From the NCBI GenBank assembly GCA_963714995.1, contig CAVQQP010000007.1:115483-179482 (forward strand): a DNA stretch of 64,000 bases, given 5' to 3'. The notes beneath the pieces are model-generated. The model was not told the DNA's origin. It was given only the letters and a program-made list of their open reading frames with translations, and made no database searches. Positions 16,544 through 26,559 of the stretch are shown in pieces. Each line of letters opens with the position of its first letter. Position 1 is the stretch's first letter. Origin of the DNA: Prado023 sp963714995 (GTDB taxonomy: Bacteria; Actinomycetota; Actinomycetes; S36-B12; CAIYMF01). The position numbers were made by a program, and so were the translations under genes.

Positions 16544-19295
16544 CTACCCCGCGGGGTTCAGCGTGAGGGTGTCCTCGGCGGCCGCCTCCACGGCCGTCTG
16601 CGTGAACGCCCACGGCAGGGTCTGGCCCGCCGCCCACGGCTCGAGCTGGTCGTCGTAGTGCTCGTGGAAGGTGTGCCCGCTGGCCCCGGTGAGGTGGATC
16701 CACGTCGAGGCGTCGAAGTCGGCGAAGTCCGACGACGGAGCGGAAGCTGGGGATCCAGTTCACGTGGTACGCCGGTTGGACCGTCGGGGCGTCCGCGCAC
16801 TCGGGCTCGTCAGCATCCTCACCCTCGCACGTGACCGAGGCGTCCCAGCCCGACGGCGTTGACGATGCCCTTGCCACCACCGAGCTCGACCGGTCCCCGG
16901 TTGAAGAGCCACTCGAGGGGCCCGATCCCGGACGCGCCGAACGGGTTGGCCACGACCTCGAGGGTGTGCATCTGCCCCCAGGACCAGTCGGCGGTGTCCG
17001 AGCCGAAGCGGTCGGTGAGCTCGGTCGCAGCCGCCGTCAGCGCAGCCGCCACGGTGGCGTCGCGCCCCTCCTGCTCCGGGGTCGTGGCGTCGTCCCACCA
17101 CGGGTCGTCGGGGCGCTGCCAGAGGTCATCGACGACGACCCACCAGCGGCCGCCGCCGTTCGAGCGCGCGTCAGCCCCGAGCTCGTCGTTGAACAGCGGC
17201 TCCTGCAGGTTGCGCCAGAACGCGTTGAAGTAGGCAGCGGGAGCCGAGTCGACGTCGTCGTGGAAGTCCCACCCGTCGAACAGCGCGAACGCCTTCGCCG
17301 TCTGCTCGTCGAGGCCCGAGACCGACGACAGCATCCGCGGCACGAGCGTGGCCGCGTTCGTGTTGTAGGTGTCGAGCTGGATCGCCGAGAGCGCGGCCGC
17401 GTCCAGCTTCTTCCCGCCTGCGGTGGCCTGCTCGAGCAGGTCGGTGATCCGCTGGGCACGTTGGCCGTAGTCCCAGTCGTCGGTGAGCAGGTAGGGGTAC
17501 TGCTCGCCGATGGCCGCGTTGTTGGCGGTGATCACCAGCCCGCTGTCCGGGTTGAGCATGTTCGGCAGGGCATCGAACTCGATGAAGCCCTCCCAGTCGT
17601 AGGACGAGTCCCAGCCGGGCACGGGGTACTTGCCCGAGTAGCCGGAGCGGATCGGGATCTGTCCCGGGGTCTGGTAGCCGATGTTGCCCTCCACATCGGC
17701 GTAGGCGAGGTTCTGCGCCGGCACGTTCCAGTCGGCCGCGGCTGCCCGGAACTCCTCCCAGTTCGACATCGTGGCCAGCCCCAGGACGGCCTCGAAGAGC
17801 CGGCCCGGCTGCAGCGCGGTCCACCGGTAGGCCACCCCGTACCCCTCGCCGGCGTCCGGCGCATCGTCGGGGACGGGAGCGGTGGAGGCGATCTCCTGCT
17901 CGGTCTCGCCCACGTCGCTCATCAGCGGCCCGTGCTCCGTGGCGCGGATCGTGATCGGCACGTCGTCGCCGCCGGCCACCTTGATCACGTCCTCGATCAC
18001 GGTGAAGGGTCGGTGCTCACCGTCGACGAAGTACCCGGTCTCGTCGATCTTCTCCAGCACCAGGTCCGTCACGTCCGGGCCGAGGTTCGTCACGGCCCAC
18101 CCGGCCCGCTGGTTGTGCCCGGACAGCACCGCCGGGACACCGGGGAAGCTCATCCCGGTGAGGTCGTAGCCACAGGCTGCCGAGACCGCGCGGCAGTGCA
18201 GCCCGACCTGGTACCAGACCGACGGCATCGCCGGACCGAGGTGCGGGTCGTTGGCCAGCAGGGCCTTGCCGGTGCTCGACATGGACGGCCCGACCACCCA
18301 GGAGTTGGACCCGACGCCCTCACCCGACGGGGCCGATGAGGGCATCGATCGTGCTCTCGATCCGCGCCAGCCCGGTCAGCGCCGGGTCGACCGAGTCCAG
18401 CGCCTCGGCCGTGGCCCGGGCCAGCGGGACTCATGCCCAGCCGCGCCGCCATCCCGGTGCCCAGCCCGAGCACGGCCTCCTCCGCGGCCTCGATCCGGTC
18501 GACCTCGCCCGGGTCGGGACAGGTGCTGCCCGTGCAGCCCGCACCGGGCTCGCCCGCGGGAGCCGGCGCCTCGAAGTCGAACTCGCCGTCGACGACCGAC
18601 CCCTGGGGGACGATGACGGGGTACTGGTCGAAGGGGAAGCCCGGGTAGAGCTGCTGGGCGCGCGGGCCGCCCACGGCCTGCGCGTACCGGACCCGGTTGA
18701 CCTCGTCCTCGGCGTTGCCGCGGAGGTCCCACGCGATGGCCTTGGCCCAGGCGAGGGTGTCCACCGGGCGTCCACGGCTCGACCGCGCCCGCGCCACCGG
18801 TCGTGCGCAGGCAGCAGGTACTCGAGGCCCAGCTCGGTCGGGGAGCGGTCGCCGATGTAGGCGTTGACCCCGTCGGCGTAGGCCTGCAGGACCGTCCGGC
18901 TCTCGCCGGTCGCCAGCGCCCACTCCTGCTCGGCGACCCGGCGCCAGCCCATGGTCCGCAGGTACTTGTCGGTGTCGAGCTGGCTCTCGCCGACCAGCTC
19001 GGAGATCCGTCCCCCGGTCACGTGCCGGTTGAAGTCCATCTGCCAGAACCGGTCCTGGGCATGCACGTAGCCCTGCGCGAAGAACAGGTCCTCGGTCGTG
19101 TCGGCGTAGATGTTGGGGATGCCGTGGGCGTCGCGGACCACGGTCACGGGCGCGGACAGCCCCGCCACGTCGAGGGTCCCGGTCGTCTGCGGGTACGACC
19201 GGCGCACCATCCAGGTGAACCAGCCGGCGAGCGCCACCCCCACGACGAGGACGAACACCAGGAGCCCGATGAGGATCTTGCCGACGAGTCGCATG
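16544..19295 (-). CDS. Penicillin acylase family Ntn hydrolase, frameshifted
   Basis: A membrane-anchored or exported N-terminal-nucleophile amidase of about 915 residues, probably hydrolysing acylated amines such as acyl-homoserine lactones or beta-lactams; the substrate is not known. It opens with a membrane segment (ILIGLLVFVLVVGVALAGWF). The alpha part follows with VVRDAHGIPNIYADTTEDLF and FAQGYVHAQDRFWQMDFNR, both hallmarks. The beta part begins at SNSW in GVGSNSWVVGPS, the Ser being the expected autoprocessed nucleophile. KALLANDPHLG and a long beta-rich C-terminus come next. Indels lie near 18775, 18425, 18335, 16845 and 16735. The end is a TAG at 16544, reached in the frame reading FHEHYDDQLEPWAAG. 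It lies between dacB and ppa on the opposite strand to ppa. Confidence 0.85.
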
Positions 19296-19398
19296 GCGCT
19301 GACGCTAGCGAGGCACCCGGCTCGAAGGCAGGTCCACGGGCCGCAGCGCGGTAAGGTCGGCACATCCTGCACTGGCCGTGCTGACCCATGGAGGCGAC

Positions 19399-19899
19399 GT
19401 GGACCCGCTGACGTTCGACGTGGTGATCGAGATCCCCGCCGGGAGCCGCAACAAGTACGAGGTGGATCACCACTCCGGGAAGATCCGCCTCGACCGCCGG
19501 CTGTTCACCGCGACCCGCTACCCCCACGACTACGGGTTCATCGACGACACGCTCGGCCTGGACGGCGACCCGCTGGACGCGCTCGTGCTGCTCGACGAGC
19601 CGACGTTCCCGGGCTGCATCATCGAGTGCCGCGCGATCGGGATGTTCCGGATGAGCGACGAGGCCGGCGGTGACGACAAGGTCATCTGCGTGGTCGCCGG
19701 CGACCCGCGGATGGACCACATCCGCGACATCCACCACATGCCCGAGTTCGACCGCCTGGAGATCCAGCACTTCTTCGAGGTCTACAAGGACCTCGAGCCG
19801 GGCAAGTCCGTGGAGGGCGCGACCTGGGAGGGTCGGGCCGGCGCCGAGGCGGAGATCAACGACTCGTTCGCCCGGTACGTGCCTCCTGAGCACCACTGA
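19399..19899 (+). CDS. ppa: Inorganic pyrophosphatase
   Basis: A family I soluble pyrophosphatase of 166 residues. It contains FDVVIEIPAGSRNKYEVDH, the substrate-binding YPHDYGFIDDTLG, the signature DGDPLDALVL (three Asp that bind Mg), and DDKVICVVAGDPRMDHIRDI. The GTG at 19399 is chosen because GGAGG ends five bases upstream and the protein then starts at the first conserved strand; an ATG at 19378 would leave the ribosome site inside the gene. It is divergent from the acylase gene and followed by a short hairpin. Confidence 0.95.
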   Translation: MDPLTFDVVIEIPAGSRNKYEVDHHSGKIRLDRRLFTATRYPHDYGFIDDTLGLDGDPLDALVLLDEPTFPGCIIECRAIGMFRMSDEAGGDDKVICVVAGDPRMDHIRDIHHMPEFDRLEIQHFFEVYKDLEPGKSVEGATWEGRAGAEAEINDSFARYVPPEHH

Positions 19900-19918
19900 G
19901 CACCTCGGACGCTAGCCT

Positions 19919-19934
19919 GCCGCCTGGGGGCGGC
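19919..19934 (+). terminator. Short GC hairpin after ppa
   Basis: GCCGCC and GGCGGC enclose a 4-base loop 20 bases after the ppa stop. No T-run follows, so termination here is only a guess from position. Confidence 0.35.
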
Positions 19935-19943
19935 GATCCGGGT

Positions 19944-19971
19944 TAAAGCGGTTCACCCGTTCAGCCGAATG
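19944..19971 (+). promoter_or_regulatory. Candidate sigma-28 (FliA/WhiG)-type promoter before the GGDEF-EAL gene
   Basis: TAAA at 19944-19947 and GCCGAATG at 19964-19971 are 16 bases apart. This resembles the TAAA-N15-GCCGATAA pattern of motility/sporulation sigma factors, with two mismatches in the second box. The start codon of the regulator lies about 67 bases downstream. Confidence 0.35.
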
Positions 19972-20037
19972 TGATCACAGGGACGGCGCGTGCCATGCGC
20001 CCTCCCGATCGGATCCGGTGGGAGGGGAGGGGCCAGC

Positions 20038-22677
20038 GTGCGCGAGCAGCCCGACTACCTGGCGCGCATGTCGCGCTCGTCCCACGACGTCGTCGCGATC
20101 ATGGAGCTCGGCGCGCAGGCGGCTGCCGACACGACGTCGAGTGCGGCCGCGGTCCTGGTGCGCCAATCCGGACGGGTGCGTCTCGGGGCGCTGCACGACG
20201 CGGACACCGACCGCCGGGACGTCATCGCCGCCGCGCTGGAGTCCGTCGCGCTGGACGGACCCGAGAGCCCCTTCAGCACGGCCCTGGAGTCCGGGCAGAA
20301 CGCGATCCTGGGCATCGACGGGCTGGCGTTCAGCGGCGCGCGCCCCGAGTGGGCCCGGGAGCTCGATCGGCTGGGCGTCGCGGCCCTGGGGATCACCCCC
20401 CTGATCGCCGGCGACCGGGCGCTGGGGCTGCTGGTCACCGCGCGCCTGACCGCCGACGACCGGATGAGCACCGAGGAGCTCGCCGACCAGGCCCAGGTGG
20501 CCTCGCACCTCACGACCTTCCTGGACACCGCCACGGCCCTGACCCAGATGCGCCAGTCCAGCCTGGTCGTCGACGCGATGCCGGATGCGATCATCGGCTT
20601 CTCCCGCGACCGTGAGGTGATCCTCTGGAACGCCGGGGCTGAGCGCATGTACGGCATCCCCGAGCGGGAGGCGCTGGGCCGCAAGCTCGACGACCTGATC
20701 ACCACCGAGTACGGACCGGCCAGCCAGGGCAGCGGCGGACCGGCCATCAGCCTGATCAACAAGGGCAGCTGGACCGGCCGGGTCCGGCAGCGCACCCTGC
20801 ACGGCCGCGTGCTGCACGCCGACGTGTCGATCGCCTCGATCGTCGAGGACGGACGGCTGCGCGGGGCGGTGTCGATCAACCGCGACGTCTCCAGCCTGAT
20901 CGAGGCCGAGGCCGCCAAGGCCGAGAACGAGCGCCGGATGCAGGCACTGCTCGATGCCTCGCGCGCCATGACGGCGGTGTTCGACCGTGAGGGCACGATC
21001 ATCGCGGTCAACGCGGCCTGGACCGCTGGGGTCCGCCTCGGCGGGGTGGGTCCGGAGGAGGTCGGGATCGGGGCTGACTACGTCGCGGTCATGCACCGCG
21101 CTGCGAGCGCCTCCGAGGACGCCGCTGCGGTGGCCGCCGGGGTCGAGGCCGTCCTCAGCGGGCGGGCCCCCACGTTCGAATGGGACTACGACGTCACCGA
21201 GCCGGACGGCACCCTGCGCGCGTTCATGGTGTCGATCGCCCCCATGCCCGGCGCTCAGGGCGGAGCCTTCGCCACGCACACCGACATCACGACCCGCAAG
21301 GTCATGGAGCGCCAGCTCGCCCACCAGGCCAGCCACGACCCGTTGACCGGCCTGCGCACCCGCCGGCGCGTCGAGCAGGAGCTGGAGCCCGCCCTGGCCC
21401 GCTCGGTCGTCTCCGGTCGCCCGGTCGGTGCGGTGATCGTGGACCTCGACCGGTTCAAGGACGTCAACGACACCCTCGGCCATGAGGCCGGCGACGAGGT
21501 CCTGGTCCAGATGGCCGCCCGGCTGCGGGGCTTCCGGGCGGCGACCGTCATCGGTCGGCTGGCCGGTGACGAGTTCGTCCTGATCGTGCCCGACGTGCGC
21601 GACCGGGCCGAGCTGGCGCGGCTGGCCGGCGACCTCGCGAGGGTCATCACCGCACCGCTGCCCCTCGGCGACCGCGAGCTGTTCTTCGGCGTCAACATCG
21701 GCACGGCGCTGTCGTCGGACACCGAGCCGGGCCCGGACGTCGCGGCCAACCTGCTGCGCGCCGCGGACACGGCCATGTACCGGGCCAAGGCCCGCGGGCG
21801 CAACAGCATCGTGGCCTACGACGAGGGCCTGCGCGCCGACGTCGGCCGGCGGGTGCAGATCTCGTCCTGGCTGAACCACGCCCTGGACCGCGGCGAGATC
21901 TCGGTGGCCTACCAGCCGCAGTTCCGCTGCCTGGACGGCCGGCAGGTCGGGGTCGAGGCCCTGATGCGCTGGCGGCACCCGGAGGCCGGGGACATCAGCC
22001 CGGTGGAGTTCATCGCGATCGCCGAGGAGTCCGGCGCGATCCTCACGATCGGCGCCTGGGTGCTGACCCAGGCCTGCCAGCAGGCCGCCGAGTGGGCCCC
22101 GATCAGCGGTCCGGACTTCTCCGTCGCCGTCAACCTCTCGCCCCACCAGCTGATCGACCCGGGGCTGCTGGACATCGTGCGCAGCGCACTGCTGCGCTCG
22201 CGGCTGCCCGCGACCGCCCTGACCCTCGAGGTGACCGAGGGGGCGCTCATCGACGACCCGGAGGCCGCCACCGAGGCGCTGGCCCGGCTGCGCGCCCTGG
22301 GCGTGCGGATCTCGCTGGACGACTTCGGGACCGGGTACTCGTCGCTGGCGTACCTCGCGAAGTTCCCCGTCGACGAGCTGAAGGTCGACCGCGTGTTCGT
22401 CCGCGACATCGAGCGCGACCCCCGCACCCGCGCGCTGGCCGAGGGGATCGTGCGGATCGGGCACGCGCTGGGCATGCGCGTGCTGGCCGAGGGGGTCGAG
22501 ACCCCGGGGCAGCTGCGGATCCTGACCGGCGCGGGGTGCGACTTCTACCAGGGGTTCATCGCCGCCCCGGCCGAGACGGTGGCGCAGGCGACCGATCGGC
22601 TGCGCGACCGGACCCTGGGCCGCGACATCCCCGCCGACGCCGCGCTGGCCGCGGGGCGGACGATCGGCTGGGAGTAG
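20038..22677 (+). CDS. GAF-PAS-PAS-GGDEF-EAL cyclic-di-GMP regulator
   Basis: An 879-residue soluble signalling protein. A GAF-like domain (about residues 10-165) is followed by two PAS domains, the first marked by VVDAMPDAIIGFSRDREVI and the second by MTAVFDREGTIIAVNAAW. A GGDEF domain then starts at HQASHDPLTGLRTRRR and has the signature AGDEF (Ala for the first Gly). The EAL domain has GVEALMRWRHPE, then LEVTEG, DDFGTGYSSLAYL, ELKVDR and AEGVETPGQL, so all metal-binding acids are present. Phosphodiesterase activity is therefore likely, cyclase activity possible. The GTG at 20038 is preferred over the ATG at 19990 because GGAGGGG lies just upstream. A sigma-28-like promoter may link it to motility. 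Confidence 0.9.
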   Translation: MREQPDYLARMSRSSHDVVAIMELGAQAAADTTSSAAAVLVRQSGRVRLGALHDADTDRRDVIAAALESVALDGPESPFSTALESGQNAILGIDGLAFSGARPEWARELDRLGVAALGITPLIAGDRALGLLVTARLTADDRMSTEELADQAQVASHLTTFLDTATALTQMRQSSLVVDAMPDAIIGFSRDREVILWNAGAERMYGIPEREALGRKLDDLITTEYGPASQGSGGPAISLINKGSWTGRVRQRTLHGRVLHADVSIASIVEDGRLRGAVSINRDVSSLIEAEAAKAENERRMQALLDASRAMTAVFDREGTIIAVNAAWTAGVRLGGVGPEEVGIGADYVAVMHRAASASEDAAAVAAGVEAVLSGRAPTFEWDYDVTEPDGTLRAFMVSIAPMPGAQGGAFATHTDITTRKVMERQLAHQASHDPLTGLRTRRRVEQELEPALARSVVSGRPVGAVIVDLDRFKDVNDTLGHEAGDEVLVQMAARLRGFRAATVIGRLAGDEFVLIVPDVRDRAELARLAGDLARVITAPLPLGDRELFFGVNIGTALSSDTEPGPDVAANLLRAADTAMYRAKARGRNSIVAYDEGLRADVGRRVQISSWLNHALDRGEISVAYQPQFRCLDGRQVGVEALMRWRHPEAGDISPVEFIAIAEESGAILTIGAWVLTQACQQAAEWAPISGPDFSVAVNLSPHQLIDPGLLDIVRSALLRSRLPATALTLEVTEGALIDDPEAATEALARLRALGVRISLDDFGTGYSSLAYLAKFPVDELKVDRVFVRDIERDPRTRALAEGIVRIGHALGMRVLAEGVETPGQLRILTGAGCDFYQGFIAAPAETVAQATDRLRDRTLGRDIPADAALAAGRTIGWE

Positions 22678-22743
22678 CGCGTCATCCACAGATCCCGTCG
22701 GCGGGTCTGTTGGGATCGGCCGGTCGTGCCTACGGTGTGCTCC

Positions 22744-23397
22744 ATGACTACCCGATTCAGCGGATTCCCCGCCGACGCGTTCAGCTTCTACGCCGACCTC
22801 GAGCTGGACAACACCAAGACGTTCTGGGCGGACAACAAGCACCGGTACGAGGCCGCCGTCGCGGGTCCGATGAGCGCGCTGCTCGAGGACCTGGAGGCGG
22901 AGTTCGGCACCGGGCGACTGTTCCGGCCGTACCGCGATGTCCGGTTCAGCGCCGACAAGAGCCCCTACAAGGAGCACCAGGGCGGCTACGTCGAGGTGGG
23001 TCCGGCCTGCGGGTACTACGTGCAGGTCAGCTCCGGGGGGCTGATGGTCGGGGCCGGGTGGTACGCGTCCACCGGCGAGCAGGTGGCCCAGTACCGGGCC
23101 ACCATCGAGGCCGGACTCACGGTCAAGGCCCTGCGCAAGGAGCTCGCCGGCTTGACGCGGGCCGGGATGGAGGTGGGCGGCGAGCAGGTGAAGACCCGCC
23201 CGCGCGGGGTCCCGGCCGACCATCGGGACCTCGACCTGCTCCGGCACCGCACCGTGGTCGTCTCGGCGACGTTCCCCTACGACGAGCCGTGGCTGGGCAC
23301 GCGCACGGCCGGGACGAAGGTGCGCACCGCCTGGCGGAAGTCGCGGCCTCTCGTGGAGTGGCTCGCGGACAACGTGACGGGCCGCGGCGAGGACTGA
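22744..23397 (+). CDS. DUF2461 family protein
   Basis: A 217-residue soluble protein of the DUF2461 family, whose biochemical role is unknown. Typical family features are the N-terminal FSGFPADAFSFYADLELDN, then NTKTFWADNKHRYE, YRDVRFSADKSPYKEH and GWYASTGEQVAQYR. The C-terminal part has LRHRTVVVSATFPYDEPWLG. The start is the ATG at 22744, giving the usual short lead before the first motif. It lies between the cyclic-di-GMP regulator and the convergent helR gene. Confidence 0.85.
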   Translation: MTTRFSGFPADAFSFYADLELDNTKTFWADNKHRYEAAVAGPMSALLEDLEAEFGTGRLFRPYRDVRFSADKSPYKEHQGGYVEVGPACGYYVQVSSGGLMVGAGWYASTGEQVAQYRATIEAGLTVKALRKELAGLTRAGMEVGGEQVKTRPRGVPADHRDLDLLRHRTVVVSATFPYDEPWLGTRTAGTKVRTAWRKSRPLVEWLADNVTGRGED

Positions 23398-23441
23398 GGC
23401 CGTCGGCCCGCGGCTGGCTCGACCCGCGGCCGGCCCGGCGC

Positions 23442-25667
23442 TCAGCCCGCGTCGAAGCCCGCCGGCAGGTCCTGGGCGTGCAGCACGACCAGCTGCGCCG
23501 TGGCCCGGGTCAGCGCGACGTAGAGGTCGTGGCCCCCGCGCGCCGACTCCGCGAGGATCGCGCCCGGCTCGACGACGACGACCTGGTCGAACTCCAGCCC
23601 CTTGGCCTCAGCCACGGTCAGGATGCTCACGCGGGTGTCCAGCGCGGAGTGCCCGACGCCGATCAGCCCGGGGTCGAGCTGGTCGGCCAGCGCTCGGGCG
23701 ATCGCGTCGCGCAGGGACAGCGGCACGAGCACGGCCGTCCGGCCGTCCTCAGCGATCCAGCCCGCGACCTCGCTCGCTGCGGCCGCCCCCAGGTCCGGGG
23801 ACGGGACCCGGGTGACCCGTGGCGGAGCACCATCGCGGATCGACGAGGGCTCGGTGACGGCACTCCCCGATGCCCGCAGGACCCGGGTCGCGAGCTCCAT
23901 CATCGGGGCCGGGGTCCGGTAGTTGACGGTCAGCTGCTGGACCGACCAGCGGCCCGGGGCCACCCGGTCGAAGGCTTCCCCCCAGGTGCGCGGAGCCGCC
24001 GGCGACCCCGCCTGGGCCAGGTCCCCGACGACAGTCATCGACCGGCTGGGACAGCGACGCAGCAGGACCCTCCACTGCATCGGCGAGAGCTCCTGGGCCT
24101 CGTCGACGACCACGTGCCCGAACACCCACGTCCGGTCGGCCAGCGCTGCATCGACGACCGTGCGCCGGACCCGGCGCGACCCGCTGTAGCGGTCGATGAG
24201 GGCGCCGGCCGTGAGTCCCGCGACGCCGGTCATCTCCAGGACACCGCGCGCGTACTCCTCCTCCTGCACCCGCTCCGAGGCGGCGAGCGCCGCTGCGCGC
24301 CGCGCTGGCTCGTCATCCTCGCCGAGCAGCTCGGCGGCCTCGTCGAGAAGGGGCACGTCGCTGACCGTCCACGGCTCGCCGGCCGGTCGGGCGAGCGCGT
24401 CACGCTCCCGGGGGGACAGCCTCGGACCGGCCGCGGCCAGCACCTGGGGGTTGGCCCACAGGTCGGCGACGACCTGCTCCGGGGTCAGCGGCATCCAGCA
24501 CAGGTTCACCTCGCGGCGCACGTCCGGGCTGTCGCGCAGGTCGGCCAGCAGGATCTCCCGATTGGAGTCCGGATCCACCCCCCGAGCCTCGGCCAGCACC
24601 TGCACGAGCCGATCGAGCAGCGAGGTGACGAACGTCAGGCGCGCCCGGTTGTGCGGCTTGCGTGAGGCCCGAGCCCGGTCCCGCGCCGCGACGACCATGC
24701 CCGGGGTCAGGGTGATGCGGGTCCCCTCGACGGTGAGCTGCTTGGCCGAGTCCGGGACGCGCTGGCGGTTGCGGATGGCCGTGGCGATGACCTCGGCCAT
24801 CCGCAGGTCGCCCTTGGCGACGGCCACGATGTCCGAGACCTCAGGGTCGGCCTCCACGCCGGGGTACAGCTGGCCCGGTGTGGCCAGGACGGCGCTGGAC
24901 TCCCCCAGGCCGGGCAGGACCTGGCTGATGTAGCGCAGGAACAGCGGATTGGGACCGACGACCAGCACGCCGCTGCGCGCGATCTGGTCGCGGTGCGTGT
25001 AGAGCAGGTAGGCCGCCCGGTGCAGCCCCACCACGGTCTTGCCGCAGCCCGGACCACCCTCGACCACCAGGATCCCCGGCATGGGTGCCCGGATGATGCG
25101 GTCCTGCTCGGCCTGGATGGTGGCCACGATGTCGCCCATGCGCCCCGTTCGGCGCGCGGCGAGGGCGGCCATGAGGGCCCCGTTGCCCTCGTAGGTCGAG
25201 TCGGCTCCGACCGCGTCGAGGTCCAGGACGTCGTCCTCGACCCCGCTGACCTCGCGGCCGTCGAGCAGGATGTGCCGCCGCCGGGCCACGCCCATGGGGG
25301 TCGCGGTCGTCGCCCGGTAGAAGGGTTCGGCGGCCGGGGCCCGCCAGTCGGTCAGGAGGAGGTTCTGGGCCTCGTCGGCCAGGCTGAGCCGGCCGATGTA
25401 CACCGGGGCGCCCCCGGCGGAGAAGTCGAGCCGGCCGAAGCACAGTCGGCGCTCGGCGGACACCAGGGCGCCCACCCGCTCGGTGTAGACCCGGATCATG
25501 GCCTCGCGCTCGACCTGCGCGGCCGGGGTCCCTGCGGTGGGCGAGCGCTTGGCCCGGGTCAGGTCCCGCGCCGCCTTGGCCGTGAGCTCATCGAGGCGGG
25601 CGTACATCGCCGCGACGACGGGCTGCTCCGCGCGCACCGCGCTCGAGGGCTCGTTCGGCGAGGGCAT
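23442..25667 (-). CDS. helR: HelD/HelR-type RNA polymerase recycling motor ATPase
   Basis: A 741-residue superfamily 1 helicase-like protein that removes stalled RNA polymerase from DNA; actinobacterial HelR proteins of this type can also displace rifamycins. Features: an N-terminal coiled-coil arm (about residues 1-70), YIGRLSLADEAQNLLLTDWR, Walker A GGPGCGKTVVGLHRAAYLLY near 205, the insert with LPGLGESSAV, Walker B HVVVDEAQELSPMQWRVLLR, motif III VVGDLAQAG, motif IV LTVNYRTPAPM and a C-terminal LYVALTRATAQLVVLH. The gene is intact. I see no clear rifamycin-associated element in the 150 bases upstream, so induction by rifamycin is not supported from sequence. Confidence 0.85.
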   Translation of the reverse strand: MPSPNEPSSAVRAEQPVVAAMYARLDELTAKAARDLTRAKRSPTAGTPAAQVEREAMIRVYTERVGALVSAERRLCFGRLDFSAGGAPVYIGRLSLADEAQNLLLTDWRAPAAEPFYRATTATPMGVARRRHILLDGREVSGVEDDVLDLDAVGADSTYEGNGALMAALAARRTGRMGDIVATIQAEQDRIIRAPMPGILVVEGGPGCGKTVVGLHRAAYLLYTHRDQIARSGVLVVGPNPLFLRYISQVLPGLGESSAVLATPGQLYPGVEADPEVSDIVAVAKGDLRMAEVIATAIRNRQRVPDSAKQLTVEGTRITLTPGMVVAARDRARASRKPHNRARLTFVTSLLDRLVQVLAEARGVDPDSNREILLADLRDSPDVRREVNLCWMPLTPEQVVADLWANPQVLAAAGPRLSPRERDALARPAGEPWTVSDVPLLDEAAELLGEDDEPARRAAALAASERVQEEEYARGVLEMTGVAGLTAGALIDRYSGSRRVRRTVVDAALADRTWVFGHVVVDEAQELSPMQWRVLLRRCPSRSMTVVGDLAQAGSPAAPRTWGEAFDRVAPGRWSVQQLTVNYRTPAPMMELATRVLRASGSAVTEPSSIRDGAPPRVTRVPSPDLGAAAASEVAGWIAEDGRTAVLVPLSLRDAIARALADQLDPGLIGVGHSALDTRVSILTVAEAKGLEFDQVVVVEPGAILAESARGGHDLYVALTRATAQLVVLHAQDLPAGFDAG

Positions 25668-25822
25668 CGAAACATCCTAGTGACGCCCAGCGCGGGCTGC
25701 AGACGTGACGCCCGGGTGCGGGGCGGCGCAGGCACGCGCGGTGGCCGCCTGCCATCGGAATCGGGTTGCTCGAGCGCTCGGTCTGCGGCCGCTGGACTCG
25801 ATCGGTGTGGCAGAGTGCCACC

Positions 25823-26559
25823 ATGCCCCGGACGCTCGTGGCCATCCCGGCGCTGAACGAGGCTGCCACCGATCGGCGCCGTGATCGCCGACGTGCGCCG
25901 GGCTGTCCCGGACGCGACATCCTCGTCGTGTCGACGACGGCTCTGTCGACGGCACCACCGTGAGGTCGCGATTCGTGCGGGTGCGCAGGTGGTCCAGATG
26001 CCGTTCAACGTCGGGGTCGGAGGGGCGATGCGCACAGCCTTCCTGTTCGCCCGTCGCAATGGGTTCGATGTCGTGGTCCAGGTGGACGCCGACGGCCAGC
26101 ACGTCGCCGAACCACATCCCCGATGCTGGTTTCGGCCCTCGACCACGCGTCCGTCGCCGTCGGGGCCCGGTTCGCCGATGGGTACGCGGTTCGCGGCCCA
26201 CGCCGGTGGGCGATGCGCACGCTGGCACGCTCGCTGTCCCGCGTCTGCCATGCCCGGCTCACGGACACGACGTCGGGCTTCCGGGCCTCCGACCGCGACG
26301 CCATCGCCCTGTTCGCCCAGCACTACCCCGCCGAGTACCTCGGCGACACGGTGGAGTCGCTGGTCTCGCCGCACGCGCCGGATTGACCGTGGTCACGGAG
26401 GTCCCGGTTCGAGATGCTGCCACGCCAGGGGGGCCGGCCCAGCCAGTCGCCAGCGCAGTCCATGCTCTACCTGGGCGGGCCATGCTGGCGCTCTATGTGG
26501 CCTTGAGCCGCCGAGCCAGTCGTGGCCTCCGCCATCCCGACGATGTCGCCCTCCGATGA
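25823..26559 (+). CDS. Family 2 glycosyltransferase (polyprenyl-phosphate sugar synthase type), multiply frameshifted
   Basis: A GT2 enzyme of about 245 residues resembling dolichol-phosphate mannose synthases. Joining frames gives TLVAIPALNEAAT at the N-terminus and ADVRRAVPDAD. LVVDDGSVDGTT follows, with the nucleotide-sugar Asp residues, then MPFNVGVGGAMRTAFLFA, VVVQVDADGQHVAEH (the DxD-like site) and SGFRASDRDAI. Indels occur near 25868, 25917, 25932, 25966, 26112, 26375 and 26410. Its ATGA stop overlaps the start of a DUF2304 gene; this GT2/DUF2304 pairing is repeated elsewhere in the window. It probably makes a lipid-linked sugar for cell-wall glycans. Confidence 0.75.

Noticed and set aside
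19975..23247. A 1090-codon open frame on the minus strand across the GGDEF-EAL gene.
   Set aside because: Composition is typical of antisense shadow (His/Arg/Gly/Asp-rich), and the plus strand encodes a clear multi-domain protein there.
25668..25822. Rifamycin-associated element upstream of helR.
   Set aside because: I found no long inverted repeat resembling the known element in this gap.
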